Shown in pieces: positions 1 to 19,955 of a DNA stretch of 35,000 bases. The position numbers and the translations under genes are program-made. A model generated the notes under the pieces. It ran no database searches, was not told the DNA's origin, and worked only from the letters and a program-made list of their open reading frames with translations. Within the stretch, counting starts at the first letter, position 1; every line of letters begins with the position of its first letter. The stretch comes from Sphaeroforma sirkka (taxonomy: Eukaryota > Opisthokonta > Ichthyosporea > Ichthyophonida). The stretch lies in NCBI GenBank assembly GCA_001586965.3, contig LUCW03001588.1, positions 57,501 to 92,500 of the forward strand, in the 5' to 3' direction.

Positions 1-21
1 TATATATATATATATATATGT

Positions 22-86
<65 letters not shown>

Positions 87-123
87 GCGCGCACACGCAC
101 GCGCACACACACACACACATGTA

Positions 124-207
<84 letters not shown>
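1..207. repeat. Compound (TA)n-(CA)n-(TA)n microsatellite
   Basis: A short TA run is followed by about 95 bp of CA/CG-interrupted CA repeat and then about 80 bp of pure TA. Open frames across it (Thr-His or Ile-Tyr repeats) are artefacts of the dinucleotide repeat. Confidence 0.97.
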
Positions 208-212
<5 letters not shown>

Positions 213-1520
213 AAGTGCGATGCCAATTCATCCAAAATCTATACATTGCAGCTCCAGTCATCTGCACTGAGACGGAAAGCCTCGAGCGCACGATGTTGTC
301 ACGGGCCCTGTAAGGGGAGTAGAGACGCTGTTCTACCGTCATATTCTGAAGCGTTGCAAATTCATGTTGTATTGGAATTGGTCTAAGGATTGTGAGAGAG
401 CGACTACAGTCTACGGACATTTGTAGAATTGCATAGGACATCCCAATGTATGAAGTCACAAAATGTCAAAATGTCGACATAAATACACATATATAAAAAA
501 TAAACCGAACTGTAATATGACATTCAGCAGACCCTAATTTGGGTGACGATATTTTGGCGGGAGTATACATTGTTTTCCCAACTCCGAGTCCAAACTTCCC
601 ATTTCCCAAGTCCCAGCGGCACGATCATCAGTATATAATACTACCACAGACCACCACCATAGCCACTACAGACAGTGTTTTATACACGTAAGTGCACAAC
701 ATATAGTGATAGATGTACACATGTAAGTGACCACAGATGATATTTAACACACACACCTGAGTGTACAATAGATAACATCTACTATATATACGTTTGTGCA
801 CAACGACACTCGCAAAAGCTACCAGTAAGCATACTTACACCCTCGACTGACAATACGCTAGGCAATTCCATACACACATAAACAAAACATTAAAAATATA
901 GAATGTCACAATACTATGGACTGCTAGTTTCAGCAGTTGGGGTGGCTTCCAGTTGTAAACCAGTGCTAGCCTTCTATCAGCAGGCACAAGCGCTGCCAAT
1001 CGATGGGTTCGTACTGTGGAAACAGTTGGAGACTTTACAATCAGTATGTGAAATACTTCACCCGGCTTCCTGTACTCATTTACCTCGTTAAAGATGCTTT
1101 CATCAAGATTGCGTGACATTTCGCTTTACTATATAGCAGAATGGTATGTACCTGTTGCTGTATAGTGGAAGATGTATGCGACATATTTCTTGCTTAGTGT
1201 AGTGTGGTGCAGAAAGCCACGCGTTGCCTATTGTCTGTTATTTGTGTGCAATAGTACTTGAGAATTTATCTGTAATTTCAGTCGACGGATTGATAATACA
1301 ACGAGAGGCTAGCAGGATCGGCATGCTTCGGAAGTTGTCCATGTATAAATGATTCTCCATGGCTTGTGCTCGCTTTGGGGTCTTGCGCGGGCATGTTGGT
1401 TCGTGAACACCAGCTGTAGGCGCTCGCTTCGATTCAGCATAGAACAATACTTTAACGCAATCACATGCCGCCCAATCAGGAAATCGTGTTCATAATCGTC
1501 ACCTATTCTCGATTCAATAG
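208..1520. other. Upstream region of the 1.5-5.3 kb gene; 5' exons unresolved
   Basis: No complete gene is visible. It contains an E2F-like TTTTGGCGGGA motif at 552-562. Two short open stretches could be 5' exons of the downstream gene. One is an ATG at 1003 opening 37 codons that begin MGSYCGNSW, with a possible donor GTGACA at 1114-ish. The other starts at 1282 after a TCTGTAATTTCAG acceptor and runs to about 1342, reading DGLIIQREASRIGMLRKL. Their phases do not join cleanly to the next exon, so neither is claimed as a gene feature. Confidence 0.4.
552..567 (+). promoter_or_regulatory. E2F-like motif TTTTGGCGGGAGTATA
   Basis: The core TTTTGGCGGGA matches the classical E2F/DP consensus. A 16-bp sequence differing at one position (TTTTGGCGGGAATATA) occurs again at 30693-30708, upstream of the IleRS gene. 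That two near-identical copies lie in candidate promoter regions is seen in the sequence; function is inference. Confidence 0.3.
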
Positions 1521-5256
<3,736 letters not shown>

Positions 5257-5262
5257 AATAAA
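5257..5262 (+). terminator. Poly(A) signal AATAAA directly after the stop codon
   Basis: The sequence reads GAT-TGA-AATAAAG, so the hexamer begins at the base following the TGA of the preceding gene. Confidence 0.6.
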
Positions 5263-5683
5263 GTTCGGTACGAACTGGTTCATCGTACGCCGGTAGTTGT
5301 GTGGTCTTATTCGTGCACTTTGCGATGCGGCAATGTCTGGACTCGTCAAGTAAGCTGATGTAAATTTGCCTTGCCTCTCTATTGGCGTGTTCGAATATTG
5401 ATCAATAATTATGACACAAAAAAATCAATTTATAAAACGAGATGTGATCATATGTACATAGCAGGCATTTTTTTTTGCCGGTAAACGATTCTCGAATTGT
5501 GCCGGATATATATTTGTTTCATTTATTGAGTGTTGCGGCTTTTTTCCATCCAAAAGAATGTTACTCTCGATGATGCTCAGTCTATATGAGGGCATATACT
5601 CTACTCTGCTCCTATACAAGAAGATATTCTCTAAGTTATAACATTCGCCGGTATTTCTATCAGTACGCGAACCTAGGTGAGCA
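5263..5683. other. Tail-to-tail intergenic spacer
   Basis: AT-rich spacer between the ends of two convergent genes. I see no additional gene in it. Confidence 0.6.
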
Positions 5684-5689
5684 TTTATT
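5684..5689 (-). terminator. Poly(A) signal AATAAA containing the lyase stop codon
   Basis: On the minus strand the end of the gene reads ACA-AAA-TAA-ATG. The AATAAA hexamer spans 5689-5684 and includes the TAA stop at 5687-5685. Confidence 0.55.
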
Positions 5690-7338
5690 TTGTGGATTCA
5701 TTGTCTGAAAACATAAGACGCAGGGCAGATTTCCGAGATTGAGACTTGTCATAGCCGCTGATCATTTTCAGATCCTCCAAATATGTATTGGTAGGTGTGG
5801 AGGGGGCGTATTTTGTACCTATTACAACAATTTCCTCGTAGTCGAATATCGAACCGGATTCTAATTTCAACCAGTCAGTCTCAGTATCTGGGAATGGATA
5901 TACCTCAGCCTCTGTGGCATATGAGTGGATCTTGGACATGCCTTCTAACAATGATACGTGAGTACCCAAATTCTTGTATGTGAACAGGTAGTTTCCAAAG
6001 TAGTCGGGATTTGTGTAACCCTCACCGAATCTATTGTAGAATTGTTTCAAGACACTCGCAGCGCGAACCAACGGCAGCAAACCATATGAGTAGTAGTGGC
6101 GACTGCGCGGTCTGAAAGTCTCGTACGGCAGTATGGCATCATAGCTGAACTGCGTATCCATAACATTAGTTGTTATATCCCCCATCGCTTCCCAAACATC
6201 GTCGGGCTGCAGAGTTCTAGCACTCAGATAAAACCTCAGGAACGCCTCCCACGTAGCGTGATTGTTGTACGTATCACCGGCCTCGTTAGCCATCTCACTA
6301 TTCTTCATCCACTTCAAGAAGTCACCCTGCCACTGCTGGAGTTTGTCATGGTCCGAATCACTCCAGTGCTTACTGTGGCCTGCCTTCAAGACTTCCGCGC
6401 ACTCGAACACATCGAGTGGAAATCGCTGCATCTCAATCAAGCCATATTTCTGTCCCGAAATATCTGTGCCTGGGATACCTTGAGCGAAATTCATATTAGG
6501 GTTCATACGGGTATTTTTGTTTACAAACCAAGCTTGCAACCACTTGGATGCCATTTCGGCATACTTCTCCTCACCACTGTACCAGAAGGCCATGGAACCA
6601 GAATAAATTGCACTTAACATCCTACTTCTTGCATCTTTGTCATTTTTCAAATCCGCGTGCGGATTTACGTCACCATCGCACTTAACATATACGTCTGCGT
6701 CATAACATTTTTTTTCAGCTGCTGGAGCAAAGTCTTTGTATAAACGCTCGTATTGCTCATTTGTGAGTGTATCCTTAAAGTCGCCATCCGTGAGCAGTTC
6801 ATGGCGTGCCAAGTCATCTGCAGTGTTAGACTCGTTGACACACAAATCCTCGTCTAGGCAAGGGGCCTCGTTCGCTAACCAATAATACGGCGAGAAACTG
6901 ACTGTTGAAAGAGACATCGGCTATTTGTTAGTTTCGAAGTTTTCAATTGAACATGGGGTGCATTTAGTGGAACTGATCGACTATCGAGTTCCACTAAATG
7001 AAACTTCCACAGCGACGCACAGTCTTGTAAAAAAAACGCGGAAACAAACAGATCAATATATACTTACAATAGTCGTTAATTTCCGCTCCTTTAAATGGAG
7101 GTGCTGCACCCTTATCAAGCACAGTTAGAAGATCCATCTCCATATATTGTTCAGCTCTCTCGATGATGTCGGTGACTGCATCAGCAATCTCATCCTGATT
7201 CGCTCTTAGAAATAACATGTCTTCTCCATCCATATATAGCGTGTTGGGTCTGTCTACAGAATGTAAAGCCCTAATGGAAAGGCCTTCTGCCTCGAGCACG
7301 TATGTGGCTAGGACACAATTAACAATGAAGAATCTCAT
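5685..7338 (-). CDS. Secreted alginate lyase family (PL5 / PF05426-type) enzyme
   Basis: Two exons, 7338-7068 and 6901-5685, with a 166-bp GTAAGT...CAG intron, encode 495 aa. The N-terminus MRFFIVNCVLATYVLEAEG looks like a secretion signal. The family's N-terminal hallmark is rebuilt exactly across the splice: VLDKGAAPPFKG then NDYFSFSPYYW, like the usual 'VLDK...PPSGD..DY.S..PYYWP'. TRMNPNMNFAQGIPG follows. The catalytic signature NNHATW lies at about residues 303-308 (Asn304/His305, equivalent to the Asn-His pair of PL5 lyases), and RSRHYYSYG at about 356-364 supplies the Arg/Tyr region. The expected reaction is beta-elimination of mannuronate-type polyuronides outside the cell; the actual substrate is unknown. 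Length fits the fungal and oomycete 'alginate lyase domain' proteins better than the shorter bacterial ones. The stop TAA lies inside an AATAAA. The ATG at 6917 is not the start: it sits upstream of the acceptor, in the intron. Confidence 0.9.
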
Positions 7339-7615
7339 ATTTGCTATTATAGAATCGAAATTCCAGCGTATTTTTATATGAATATGTATACTGATATTTG
7401 CCTGTTTATATACATATTTACGAGGAAGTTGTTTGCGTTTAGTTTGGAGATTCGTGTGTATTCAATATTTGTGTATACACATGTGAAAATGTTCAATTTA
7501 AGGAGGCTATGTGAAAATACAGTGAAATGCAGACGCTATATAATTTGCCCATCTGATTTTTGTTTAAAAAAAACTATAAATTTTATTTAGTTTTATTAAG
7601 AAAATCTCTGAGAGT

Positions 7616-7660
7616 CTGTGACTTTGTGACTACTGACTCTGTGACTACTGACTCTGTGAC
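7616..7660. repeat. Short tandem repeat, 15-bp unit GACTCTGTGACTACT
   Basis: About three units of GTGACTACTGACTCT follow each other, the first diverged (GTGACTTTGTGAC). Confidence 0.8.
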
Positions 7661-8439
7661 ACTGTGTTGTAAATATTTATTTCATTTTATTTATATTATA
7701 TTGTTTTTGTGTCCTATTTTGACAATGAAGGCTATGGTTTTTGTTAAAAAAAATATGTAAATAACAACAATACAAAACAAGACAAAGCAAAGTCTTCAGT
7801 CTTCACTCTTCATTCTTCAGACCACTTCGGGCAGCATCGGGCTCAAGTTGCGCTCAACAGTTCAGGCCCAGCCGCCCTGTGTTATTTTATTTCTCTACAA
7901 ATTTAACATAAATATGTGACTGGGACTTGAAGTCATGTCAGTCTTTTGGTTGTTTTTATTTTATTTTTAAAAACAAACCGCCCTTCCGGTACATACATAT
8001 TTTTGTTTCTTTTTAGCAGAAAACATATATGTTTATTGCAGTAGACAGTAGTGAGTAGAGGGAAAACCAAAAATCTAAAATAGATGTTTGTTTTAAAAAA
8101 AACAATAGAAAGCAAAATCTTTTGTTCTATTGTATTAATTGTAAGGAAGAAAACAAACAAAAAAAACATTTTTTTTTATAGATCTATGGTAATATTGTGA
8201 AGTATAAAAAACAAAATAGTTGTTCCATAACCAATATTCTTTTGTCAATATGAATACTCTTAGTGATATTTAGAGTAAGAGTCTACATAAGAGACTTCAG
8301 ATTTCACTGCTGGCCTTTGCCCTGTGGCCTGTAGCAGTTGGGCGTTGGCACTTGGCAGTGCTGGACTGTAGGCACTATACAGTCATACTCTCTGACTCTC
8401 ATCACTAACTCTCCTTACTCTGCTTTCGGCCTCACCCTT

Positions 8440-8730
8440 CCTCTACTCTCTACTATGTAGTAGTGAATGAGAACACTGAGTAGATCAGTATGTAGAGACG
8501 AAATATTCTATAGAGACTAGAGAATAGAGACGCTCTCTCTCTACTAAATAGTCGAGAGAAAGAGAGAGACGTCTAGAGTCTCTACTCTCTACTACTAGTC
8601 TACTACTACTAGTAGTCTGGTAGTAGTCTCTCTCAGTCTCTACTCTAGAGTAGAGAGAGTCTCTACTACTACATACTACTAAATACTATTTAGACTTTAG
8701 TAGTAGTGTAGAGAGGAGAGAGTTGTGAGC
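8440..8730. repeat. CTC/TAG-rich cryptically simple block
   Basis: Nearly 300 bp built from CTCTACT, TAGTAG, AGAGAG and their complements, including many short inverted repeats such as TAGTCTACTACTACTAGTAG. No open frame of note. Confidence 0.75.
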
Positions 8731-9812
8731 GTGGAGCTAAGCTCGTAACGATATGGGGGGTAGCTTTATTCAATTTTATAACGCTACAACGGTTATGTGA
8801 TCAAAAGGGCTCACCCAAGTTCTTTTATAGGACTGGCTACAATCGTTCGTAAAAACGGTAAACATTTAAATGTTTAGACCCGAAAGTTGCACCTATGAGC
8901 ATACGAAGGACCGCGTATGAAATAAAAGTTGAACATAAACGTATATTTATTCGATTTATAAAAGTTTTAACGGGAAACGGTTTGAGGTCTGGCGTGGAGT
9001 GCCGTGGACAATCCGGTGTTACTGGACAGTGGTGTCGTCTGTCGTGGAGACGTGGACTGGACGTGGAGTTAGAGAGTGAGACTAACAGACTATAAACAAA
9101 TAAGATTCAGATACTTTTTACTCACTAGCTACTCACAACACGTTTCGGCTTTCAGGATGAGAATTTGGAGTTTTCACTTTGACGGTTTGACCTGCCTTTC
9201 GCAAATTCAAAATTGTCTGTTTCAATTTAGAAGGCTATGTCAAATGTCATATTATTCATACACAGCCTTCTGAAGTTCTATTTTTAAAGTTCTAGAATCG
9301 ACACAAAAAGGTTGCAAATTGTGAGCAGTAGTATGAAACACCTAGACCTGAGAAAGAAGACTGGTTTTGACCTGGCCTACTCCAAGGACTTGGACTGATG
9401 TTGTATATTAGGACAATCCGCACCATGTGCGGACTGTGAGCCTGGGACTAGCCAGCAGCCAGGCCATTATAGTAGACGGCTCTAGATCAGGAGATCAGTC
9501 CTTTCACTTTGTGTACTAGTAGTCCAGTAGATGTGACAGAACATCTATATTTAGCTTAGTTTAAACTCTACTACATACTGCTATTTAGTAAATATTATTA
9601 AATAAAACAAGGCTGGGGCGGCGCAGAGACCAAAAGCGCCTCTCCTTATGGGTAGCTAGCAACTTGGGAATATATCCGCTTAGGGTGGGCTGAGGGTGAG
9701 ATACTGAGATTTCTTGATGGACCCTTTCTCCCTCACTTTCACTCAACACACACACAAATACGTAAATACTGTTGTTCAATCACACGCTCACACATAAACA
9801 CACTAACCCACT

Positions 9813-9829
9813 GGGGGGGGGGGGGGGGG
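9813..9829 (+). repeat. Poly-G run (17 G)
   Basis: Seventeen consecutive G bases. A matching run of 14 C lies about 480 bp downstream. Confidence 0.95.
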
Positions 9830-10076
9830 AAGGCAGGAAAGCCCCCCTACCTTTTCTATAAAACAACTTTTCTTTTCAGCCGTCAATAACTGACCAACAA
9901 AATAAACAAAATTCTAGTTAAGGCCCCTCGGGGGCCTCTTGGGGACCTGCAAATGGAGTGAAAGTGTTCCAGACAAATTTCAAGTTCAATAAAAGAAATA
10001 GGGACTCTACAGCTACGCTTTCGGTGAAGAGTACAGTGTACACTGAAGCTACTGTCTACTTAGGCGGTTCGGATGT

Positions 10077-10369
10077 GCTACTTTGGTTTAGAGACCCCCG
10101 CCCCGGTATTTTGAATTTTCGGCAATTTAAGGACTTATAAATTTGGGTGCATTTTCTAGACATTTGGTTCAATATTGACCTGAATATTTAACATACGTAT
10201 ATATATCTGTAAAAAAAGGCCGAGCAGGTTCCGAGAAAAAAAAAACGTCCTAATGACATACCATTCTATGCGTTTGAATTGCCCAGATGTTGGTTCAGGT
10301 TTAGCTGTTTGTCCCCCCCCCCCCCCGGCCTCATTTTTGGACCACCAAATGTCTCTAAACCAAAGTAGC
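10077..10369. repeat. Possible foldback/MITE-like element with 19-bp perfect inverted repeats
   Basis: GCTACTTTGGTTTAGAGAC at 10077-10095 is the exact reverse complement of 10351-10369. The 255-bp interior has no coding capacity. It contains a second partial copy of the inner flank (AGACATTTGG near 10157) and a 14-C run at 10313-10326. I could not identify flanking target-site duplications, so mobility is inference. Confidence 0.5.
10313..10326 (+). repeat. Poly-C run (14 C)
   Basis: Fourteen consecutive C bases followed by GGCC, inside the putative foldback element. Confidence 0.95.
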
Positions 10370-10554
10370 AGATACGAATCTTACTATGTACTACATATAT
10401 TTACATAGAAAAAAAGCATGTGTTTTTTCTTTTCTTTTTGACCAGCACTGTTCCCATTTATTTTACTCAATACAATTTCATATACATTAGTGTTATGCAG
10501 AATGCAGAATACAGATCTGACAGTCAAATATTGAAATACTATACAAATGGTCGA

Positions 10555-10705
10555 ATTTCGGACTCGGGTCCCCGGGGTCCAGACCGCCGGAGGGATGGTC
10601 GCGACTCGGGACTCACGACTCGCAACTCGCAAGGACTCGAAAATCGAGCTCTCTCGGCTCTCAAGGGCTAAAGCCGGAGTCAAGACTCAGGAGTCAGGAG
10701 TCTGG
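10555..10705. repeat. GACTC/GAGTC-rich cryptically simple block
   Basis: Dense repetition of GACTCG, GACTCA, AGGAGTC and similar pentamers, without a strict period. Far more GC-rich than its AT-rich surroundings. Confidence 0.65.
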
Positions 10706-13700
10706 ACTTCAACACTTCGAATCCTTCGAATGACGAATGACTATATTCTATATAGTTTTTAAAATACATTGTTATACGTAGTTATAAATAACATATGCCG
10801 GCTGAACCTCTGATTAATCTGAGACTCTGAGCCCTCAGCGTGCATTATTTTGTACATATTGGTATCCTCGGAAGTAATTCTTTTATTTTAACAAATCAAA
10901 ATCAAAATTGTTGTACATATTACATAAAAAAAAAACTAAAAAGCTTCTGACATACGCGTTCTGTTTCTTTTTAAAACTCGTATTTATGTATTTACTAAAT
11001 ATGTATCTACATACTCTAGCAACTCGTGTTTTGTGAACTCATGTTAGATCCTATTCAAATAGGCAAATACAAAACCCTTTTTATATACACGTTGATTAAA
11101 AGAGTTATCTCGTCTACTAAAAAAAGTAAAAACTCGTAGCTAGAGTAGAGACAGAGAGAAAGAAGAAAGAAAAAAATACTTTAAAAATATGGCAGATTGC
11201 ACTGCGCACTGCAGTGTTCGGCTATTCAAAAATCGGTTTTGTTTTTTGGTATAAAAAATATCGAAGAGGGATATTGCCTAGAGGGAGCCTCAGGGGACAG
11301 GGAGGCCGACTGGCAGCGTGGCAGCCGGCAGGGACTGTCGGCCTGTCGGGTCGTCGGGCGTGGCCTTCAGCAATCGCGTCCTTCAGCAATCGCGGCCTTT
11401 GCCCTTCGCCCTTCGGGCGCTATTTATGTATTTATATTATGTATCAGATCTGAGATCTGAGATCTCCCTACTTTTTTAAAAAAATAGAAACAAAACAAAA
11501 GAGAGAATATCGAGGAGCGTAATATGTCATGACCATAAGTATAGAAATACATAGTGGATGCATAATACTTTACACTGATACATACATGATACAGTAAAAT
11601 TCTATTGTAATATCAGTATGCGGGTATTGTAGCAATTATAGTGCACAGGTGCAGTCTGACATATACTGATACATCGCCCTTTAGAAAAAATTCAAATTGG
11701 CCTATATACAATTATACATACGAAACGTGTAATTGAAATTTTAACCCAAAATTTGTACGGTGAGATCGGCAATGAGCTAATAAGCCATAGCCGTCGAAAA
11801 AAACAACAACGGCCAAATCGAGTGATTGGTGTTCTGTATGTTGTAGCTATATTTGTGACATGGTAAGCCAAAATTGTCTGTCAGAACCATCGCTTGATAC
11901 ATCATCATCATCGGGTGTATATTCGGGACGCTGCGTTATCGACGTGAATCGGTTATGAGCGTCTCGCTGAGCATGCCTAGAGTCACACCCACTATTTAAT
12001 GTTTAGATCACTCTCGTTGATTCGACATGTTTTGTCTCAAGGCGGATACTTGCCGTACTTAGTGGTATGTATACTGTGACCAAGTACAGGCTCAGATGTG
12101 TGTAATATTGCACACAAGGGATTTCTCTACGATTTGATGATTCTGACATTTCATCAATCGATCTTTTAAATGATGCAGCAGCTCGATTCCTGCCCTTTAA
12201 AAACTCATATTTCGGACTGGAGGGGTCACATAGACAAGCGCCCAATTTAGGATATCGCTAGAATTAATCGGCGAACAGACCAAAAATTAAAAAAAATGCG
12301 TCCGGGTGACTTTCTTGTCCTAATTAAACAAACTCCGCAATCTAATGTTTGAATTGGATCACTGGTATTCCATGCACACATAAAGCAGGGGTCTTTGGAC
12401 GACACATTTGACAAAATTGTTGTTTCATCGACTGAAAACTCCCCCCTCCAGACATGAGAGTCACCGGTTTCACGAACAAATTGTAGCAATGGATTTTAAT
12501 TTGGGGCCAGCACCCATGTGTTCGATTTCGTTGTTCCCGAGATCATCGTTTTTAGATCAGTATCATTCATCACGCACTTGTGTAAATAGGCCCTCTTCTA
12601 TTTAGATCTTTTTGCAAAACATCAAAACAATTGGAAATCTACTGTACATCTCCAAGCACACATACAATAAATGCACCCCACTAAGTGTCTGGCATCTATA
12701 TGTATAGTTATGTCACAGACCATATGCGACCACTTTTTTATCGATCGTGTATTTCTCATTTGTATTGTTTCATGAATCAATAATTGGCCACACATCCAGG
12801 AAACTGGGTGACCGAGTATGGATTCAGAATAAGATGTCTTCACATATTACTTTCACGTGTTTGTGAATGATGAAATACTTTTGCATTATAAACTCGTTTG
12901 CAGCGCAAATACAAAAGTTACATCGAGTTTTATGTGTGATTTGCCAAGCATATACGAGATGTTTTATTCGCAGTATGTGTCTTCACATTTAAGCAATACC
13001 ACATAAGCTATTCATGCTTTATCGATTGATACATTACTTCCGATGCAAAAGCGATTCTGTGCTGATGAAAGATCTTTTGAAATTCGCAACAAGACCCGTA
13101 ATAGTTTACTGCTTTTGTGATAGATGCTCACTTAGTAGCTAATGTAACTGTATTCGGCCATTGACAGCATACAAGATCACTAGCTGTCTGTGCAGATCAT
13201 TGACAAGTGAGCAGAGCATGTACTGTACCCGACGAGAATACGTTACAACCCATCTTACATTAGCAATATCTGTTAGGTCATCGAATATAAAGTTCCAGCG
13301 ATTGAAACTCACAAGTTAAATTTCTCACTCGCCAACGTAATGACAGTTTTCAAGCTCTGGCGAAGCGCCACACTTATTTTCAGTGAAATATTGTGATAAT
13401 GACTCATTGTCTACAAATATGCAATAGCACGCTATTTAATAAATACTTGTCAGATTAGAAATCTTTGCTGATATCTGAGAATGTTGGAACTTCGACAAAT
13501 CAGAATTTCGGTACAGTATGTGATAAATCCAATCGCCATTTTACTATCATACCTTTCATTAATCTATATATACTACTTGCGTCTACCGAACCATCTTGAA
13601 TATATCTGTTCGAGCAATGCATTCTGCAAAGTTTATATACTGGTATATGGTGTCGAATGTGATATCATGACGAGAAGCAGAAAAAGTGAATGTTGTCGAC

Positions 13701-14720
13701 AGACCATCGTAGAGATTGGCTTATGATCGGCATTCAAAGATGTAATTGACCGATTGCAGCATGATAGGCGACTTTCTTATGAATATTTATTGATCGAATA
13801 GTATGTTTAACATTAGGGAATTCATTTCTAGGGAGCGTTTGTCTCACCGAAAACTACAGTTGTATGATACCTATCCCGATATTAATGGTAAGTATATATG
13901 TATCTACTATAAAGGTGCAATTATGCTACTGTCCACGCCAAAGTGGCTCAAGATTGCTGCATATATAGATTTTTAATAAACGATCGAAATACGCAAAATA
14001 TATATAGCACTATGACCTTAATACTGTTTGTCGGTGTATAAAAGGACTATAGTTTGTTTCCAAACTATCATACAAAGTTTATAAGCGTGTATTCGCTTTA
14101 TAAAATCGTCCTTTTACTCCAAGAAGACGCGCAAAAGTTTGTGCTCTTGATTTTCTGTGCATTATATTTCATTCGAAAGGCACTACTCGTTAGCTAAACA
14201 GCCGGGATTCTAGACACTCGCAGACCGAAGTAGGTCAACAGCAAGTTACACTATATTCCCCAGAGTATTTACCACATATGTCGTCGATTTAGTAATTCAC
14301 CTTACTGGTAGAGGTGTTGATTCAATGGTTCCAGATTGGTCTCAAATCTAATCAAAGTAAATAAACCTACATTTTCTTCGCTGAGACATGACTGGTTTAT
14401 ACCCTCAGTGGCCAGGGCCTCTGGACGACTGAAAAATCTCAAATCCGCGATCGCCCGCGGGCAGAAGGATGTTTTTTTTTCATTTTTGTGATTTTGATCA
14501 TGTCTGAGAGTTGAGTTTTTAAAAACGATATGATTGGACAGAATACCTAAAAAGTACAAATAGAGGTTTTTAGAAGTTCTTTGTTTTTAAAAAATAAAAA
14601 TAAATATCACATTTCAAATCTCAAAAAAAAATACGTGAAAGATATGAGTCATATGACTCAAAGTCAAAAGACATTTCAAAAGACACCCACGAGTCATCAT
14701 ATAAATTAAAATAAATATGT

Positions 14721-14825
14721 GCTCTGTAGCCCTGGGCCCCTGGGTGCCAAGAGTCAAGTGCCAGCCCCAGCGGCCAGCGACTCAGCGAGCCAAGCCGCCC
14801 CAGCCCCAGGGCCAGGCCGCCAGGG
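14721..14825. other. GC-rich block (CCCAG/GCCAGC-rich) upstream of SBDS
   Basis: About 100 bp of strongly GC-rich, Pro/Gln/Ala-like simple sequence (repeats of CCAGCCCCAG, GCCGCC, AGCGAG) in an AT-rich setting, 170 bp upstream of the SBDS start codon. It may be part of the SBDS promoter or a simple-sequence insertion. Confidence 0.4.
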
Positions 14826-14994
14826 GTGTATGTATGACTGTACACTGTAGTAGACTGTATTGTCGGCAACAGATTTCAAACTTGAATTATATTTACTTGA
14901 GCCTAACACACATGCAGGCACAGTCACGTACAACAGGTACATTGCGCAGATTTTTCATCAGTGTATACACACAGGCACACGTCACCCACGCACA

Positions 14995-19430
<4,436 letters not shown>

Positions 19431-19437
19431 ATGCCAA

Positions 19438-19443
19438 AATAAA
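19438..19443 (+). terminator. Poly(A) signal AATAAA 8 bp after the SBDS stop
   Basis: TGA ends at 19430 and AATAAA begins at 19438, implying a very short 3' UTR. Confidence 0.65.
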
Positions 19444-19788
19444 CAGAGATTCTTTAATAACATGTAGCAGATCAACATGTACTTCTACTATCATATGTAC
19501 ATGCATGCAATACCTTTGTTCCGTTCACTGTTCAGGCGACAATATCCATTTTTGCTTTCATGTTGAATATGAGGGTGGTGATAGTATGGCAACATACATA
19601 GATGTGTATCGATTTTGGTACATAGGTATATACGTGCAGAATTACAGATATATATATATATATATGTGTGTATATACATCAATACACATGCATACATCTT
19701 CATGTCACTATAGGATCAAGTATACACATACCTTTGTTCATAACTATACAAATGTATACACATTTACTTGTAAATTTTATAATATATA

Positions 19789-19831
<43 letters not shown>

Positions 19832-19882
19832 TATGTGTGTGTGCGCGTATATTTATACATATACATATACATATACATACAT

Positions 19883-19955
<73 letters not shown>

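Larger units (their letters stand above)
7339..14990. other. Gene-poor, low-complexity region
   Basis: About 7.6 kb with no exon chain I can support on either strand. Open frames are short and lack conserved motifs. It is a mosaic of AT-rich sequence and blocks of cryptic simplicity: 15-bp GACTCTGTGACTACT repeats near 7616-7660, CTC/TAG-rich sequence at 8440-8730, poly-G at 9813, poly-C at 10313, GACTC-rich sequence at 10555-10705, and GC-rich blocks at 11280-11420 and 14721-14825. It may be old transposon debris, but no transposase, reverse transcriptase or long terminal repeat could be read. From about 11.5 to 14.6 kb I see only AT-rich sequence with short open frames. Confidence 0.6.

Noticed and set aside
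1003..1116. 37-codon ORF beginning MGSYCGNSW as a confirmed first exon
   Set aside because: Phase does not connect to the next supported exon; kept only as a candidate in the region description.
6096..6617. 173-codon plus-strand open frame
   Set aside because: Antisense to the alginate-lyase exon; no start context or motif.
12003..12489. Two adjacent minus-strand open frames (DSHVWRGEFSVDETT..., CDPSSPKYEFLKGRN...) as a decayed gene
   Set aside because: No recognisable motif, no consistent splice structure, and lengths expected by chance in AT-rich DNA.
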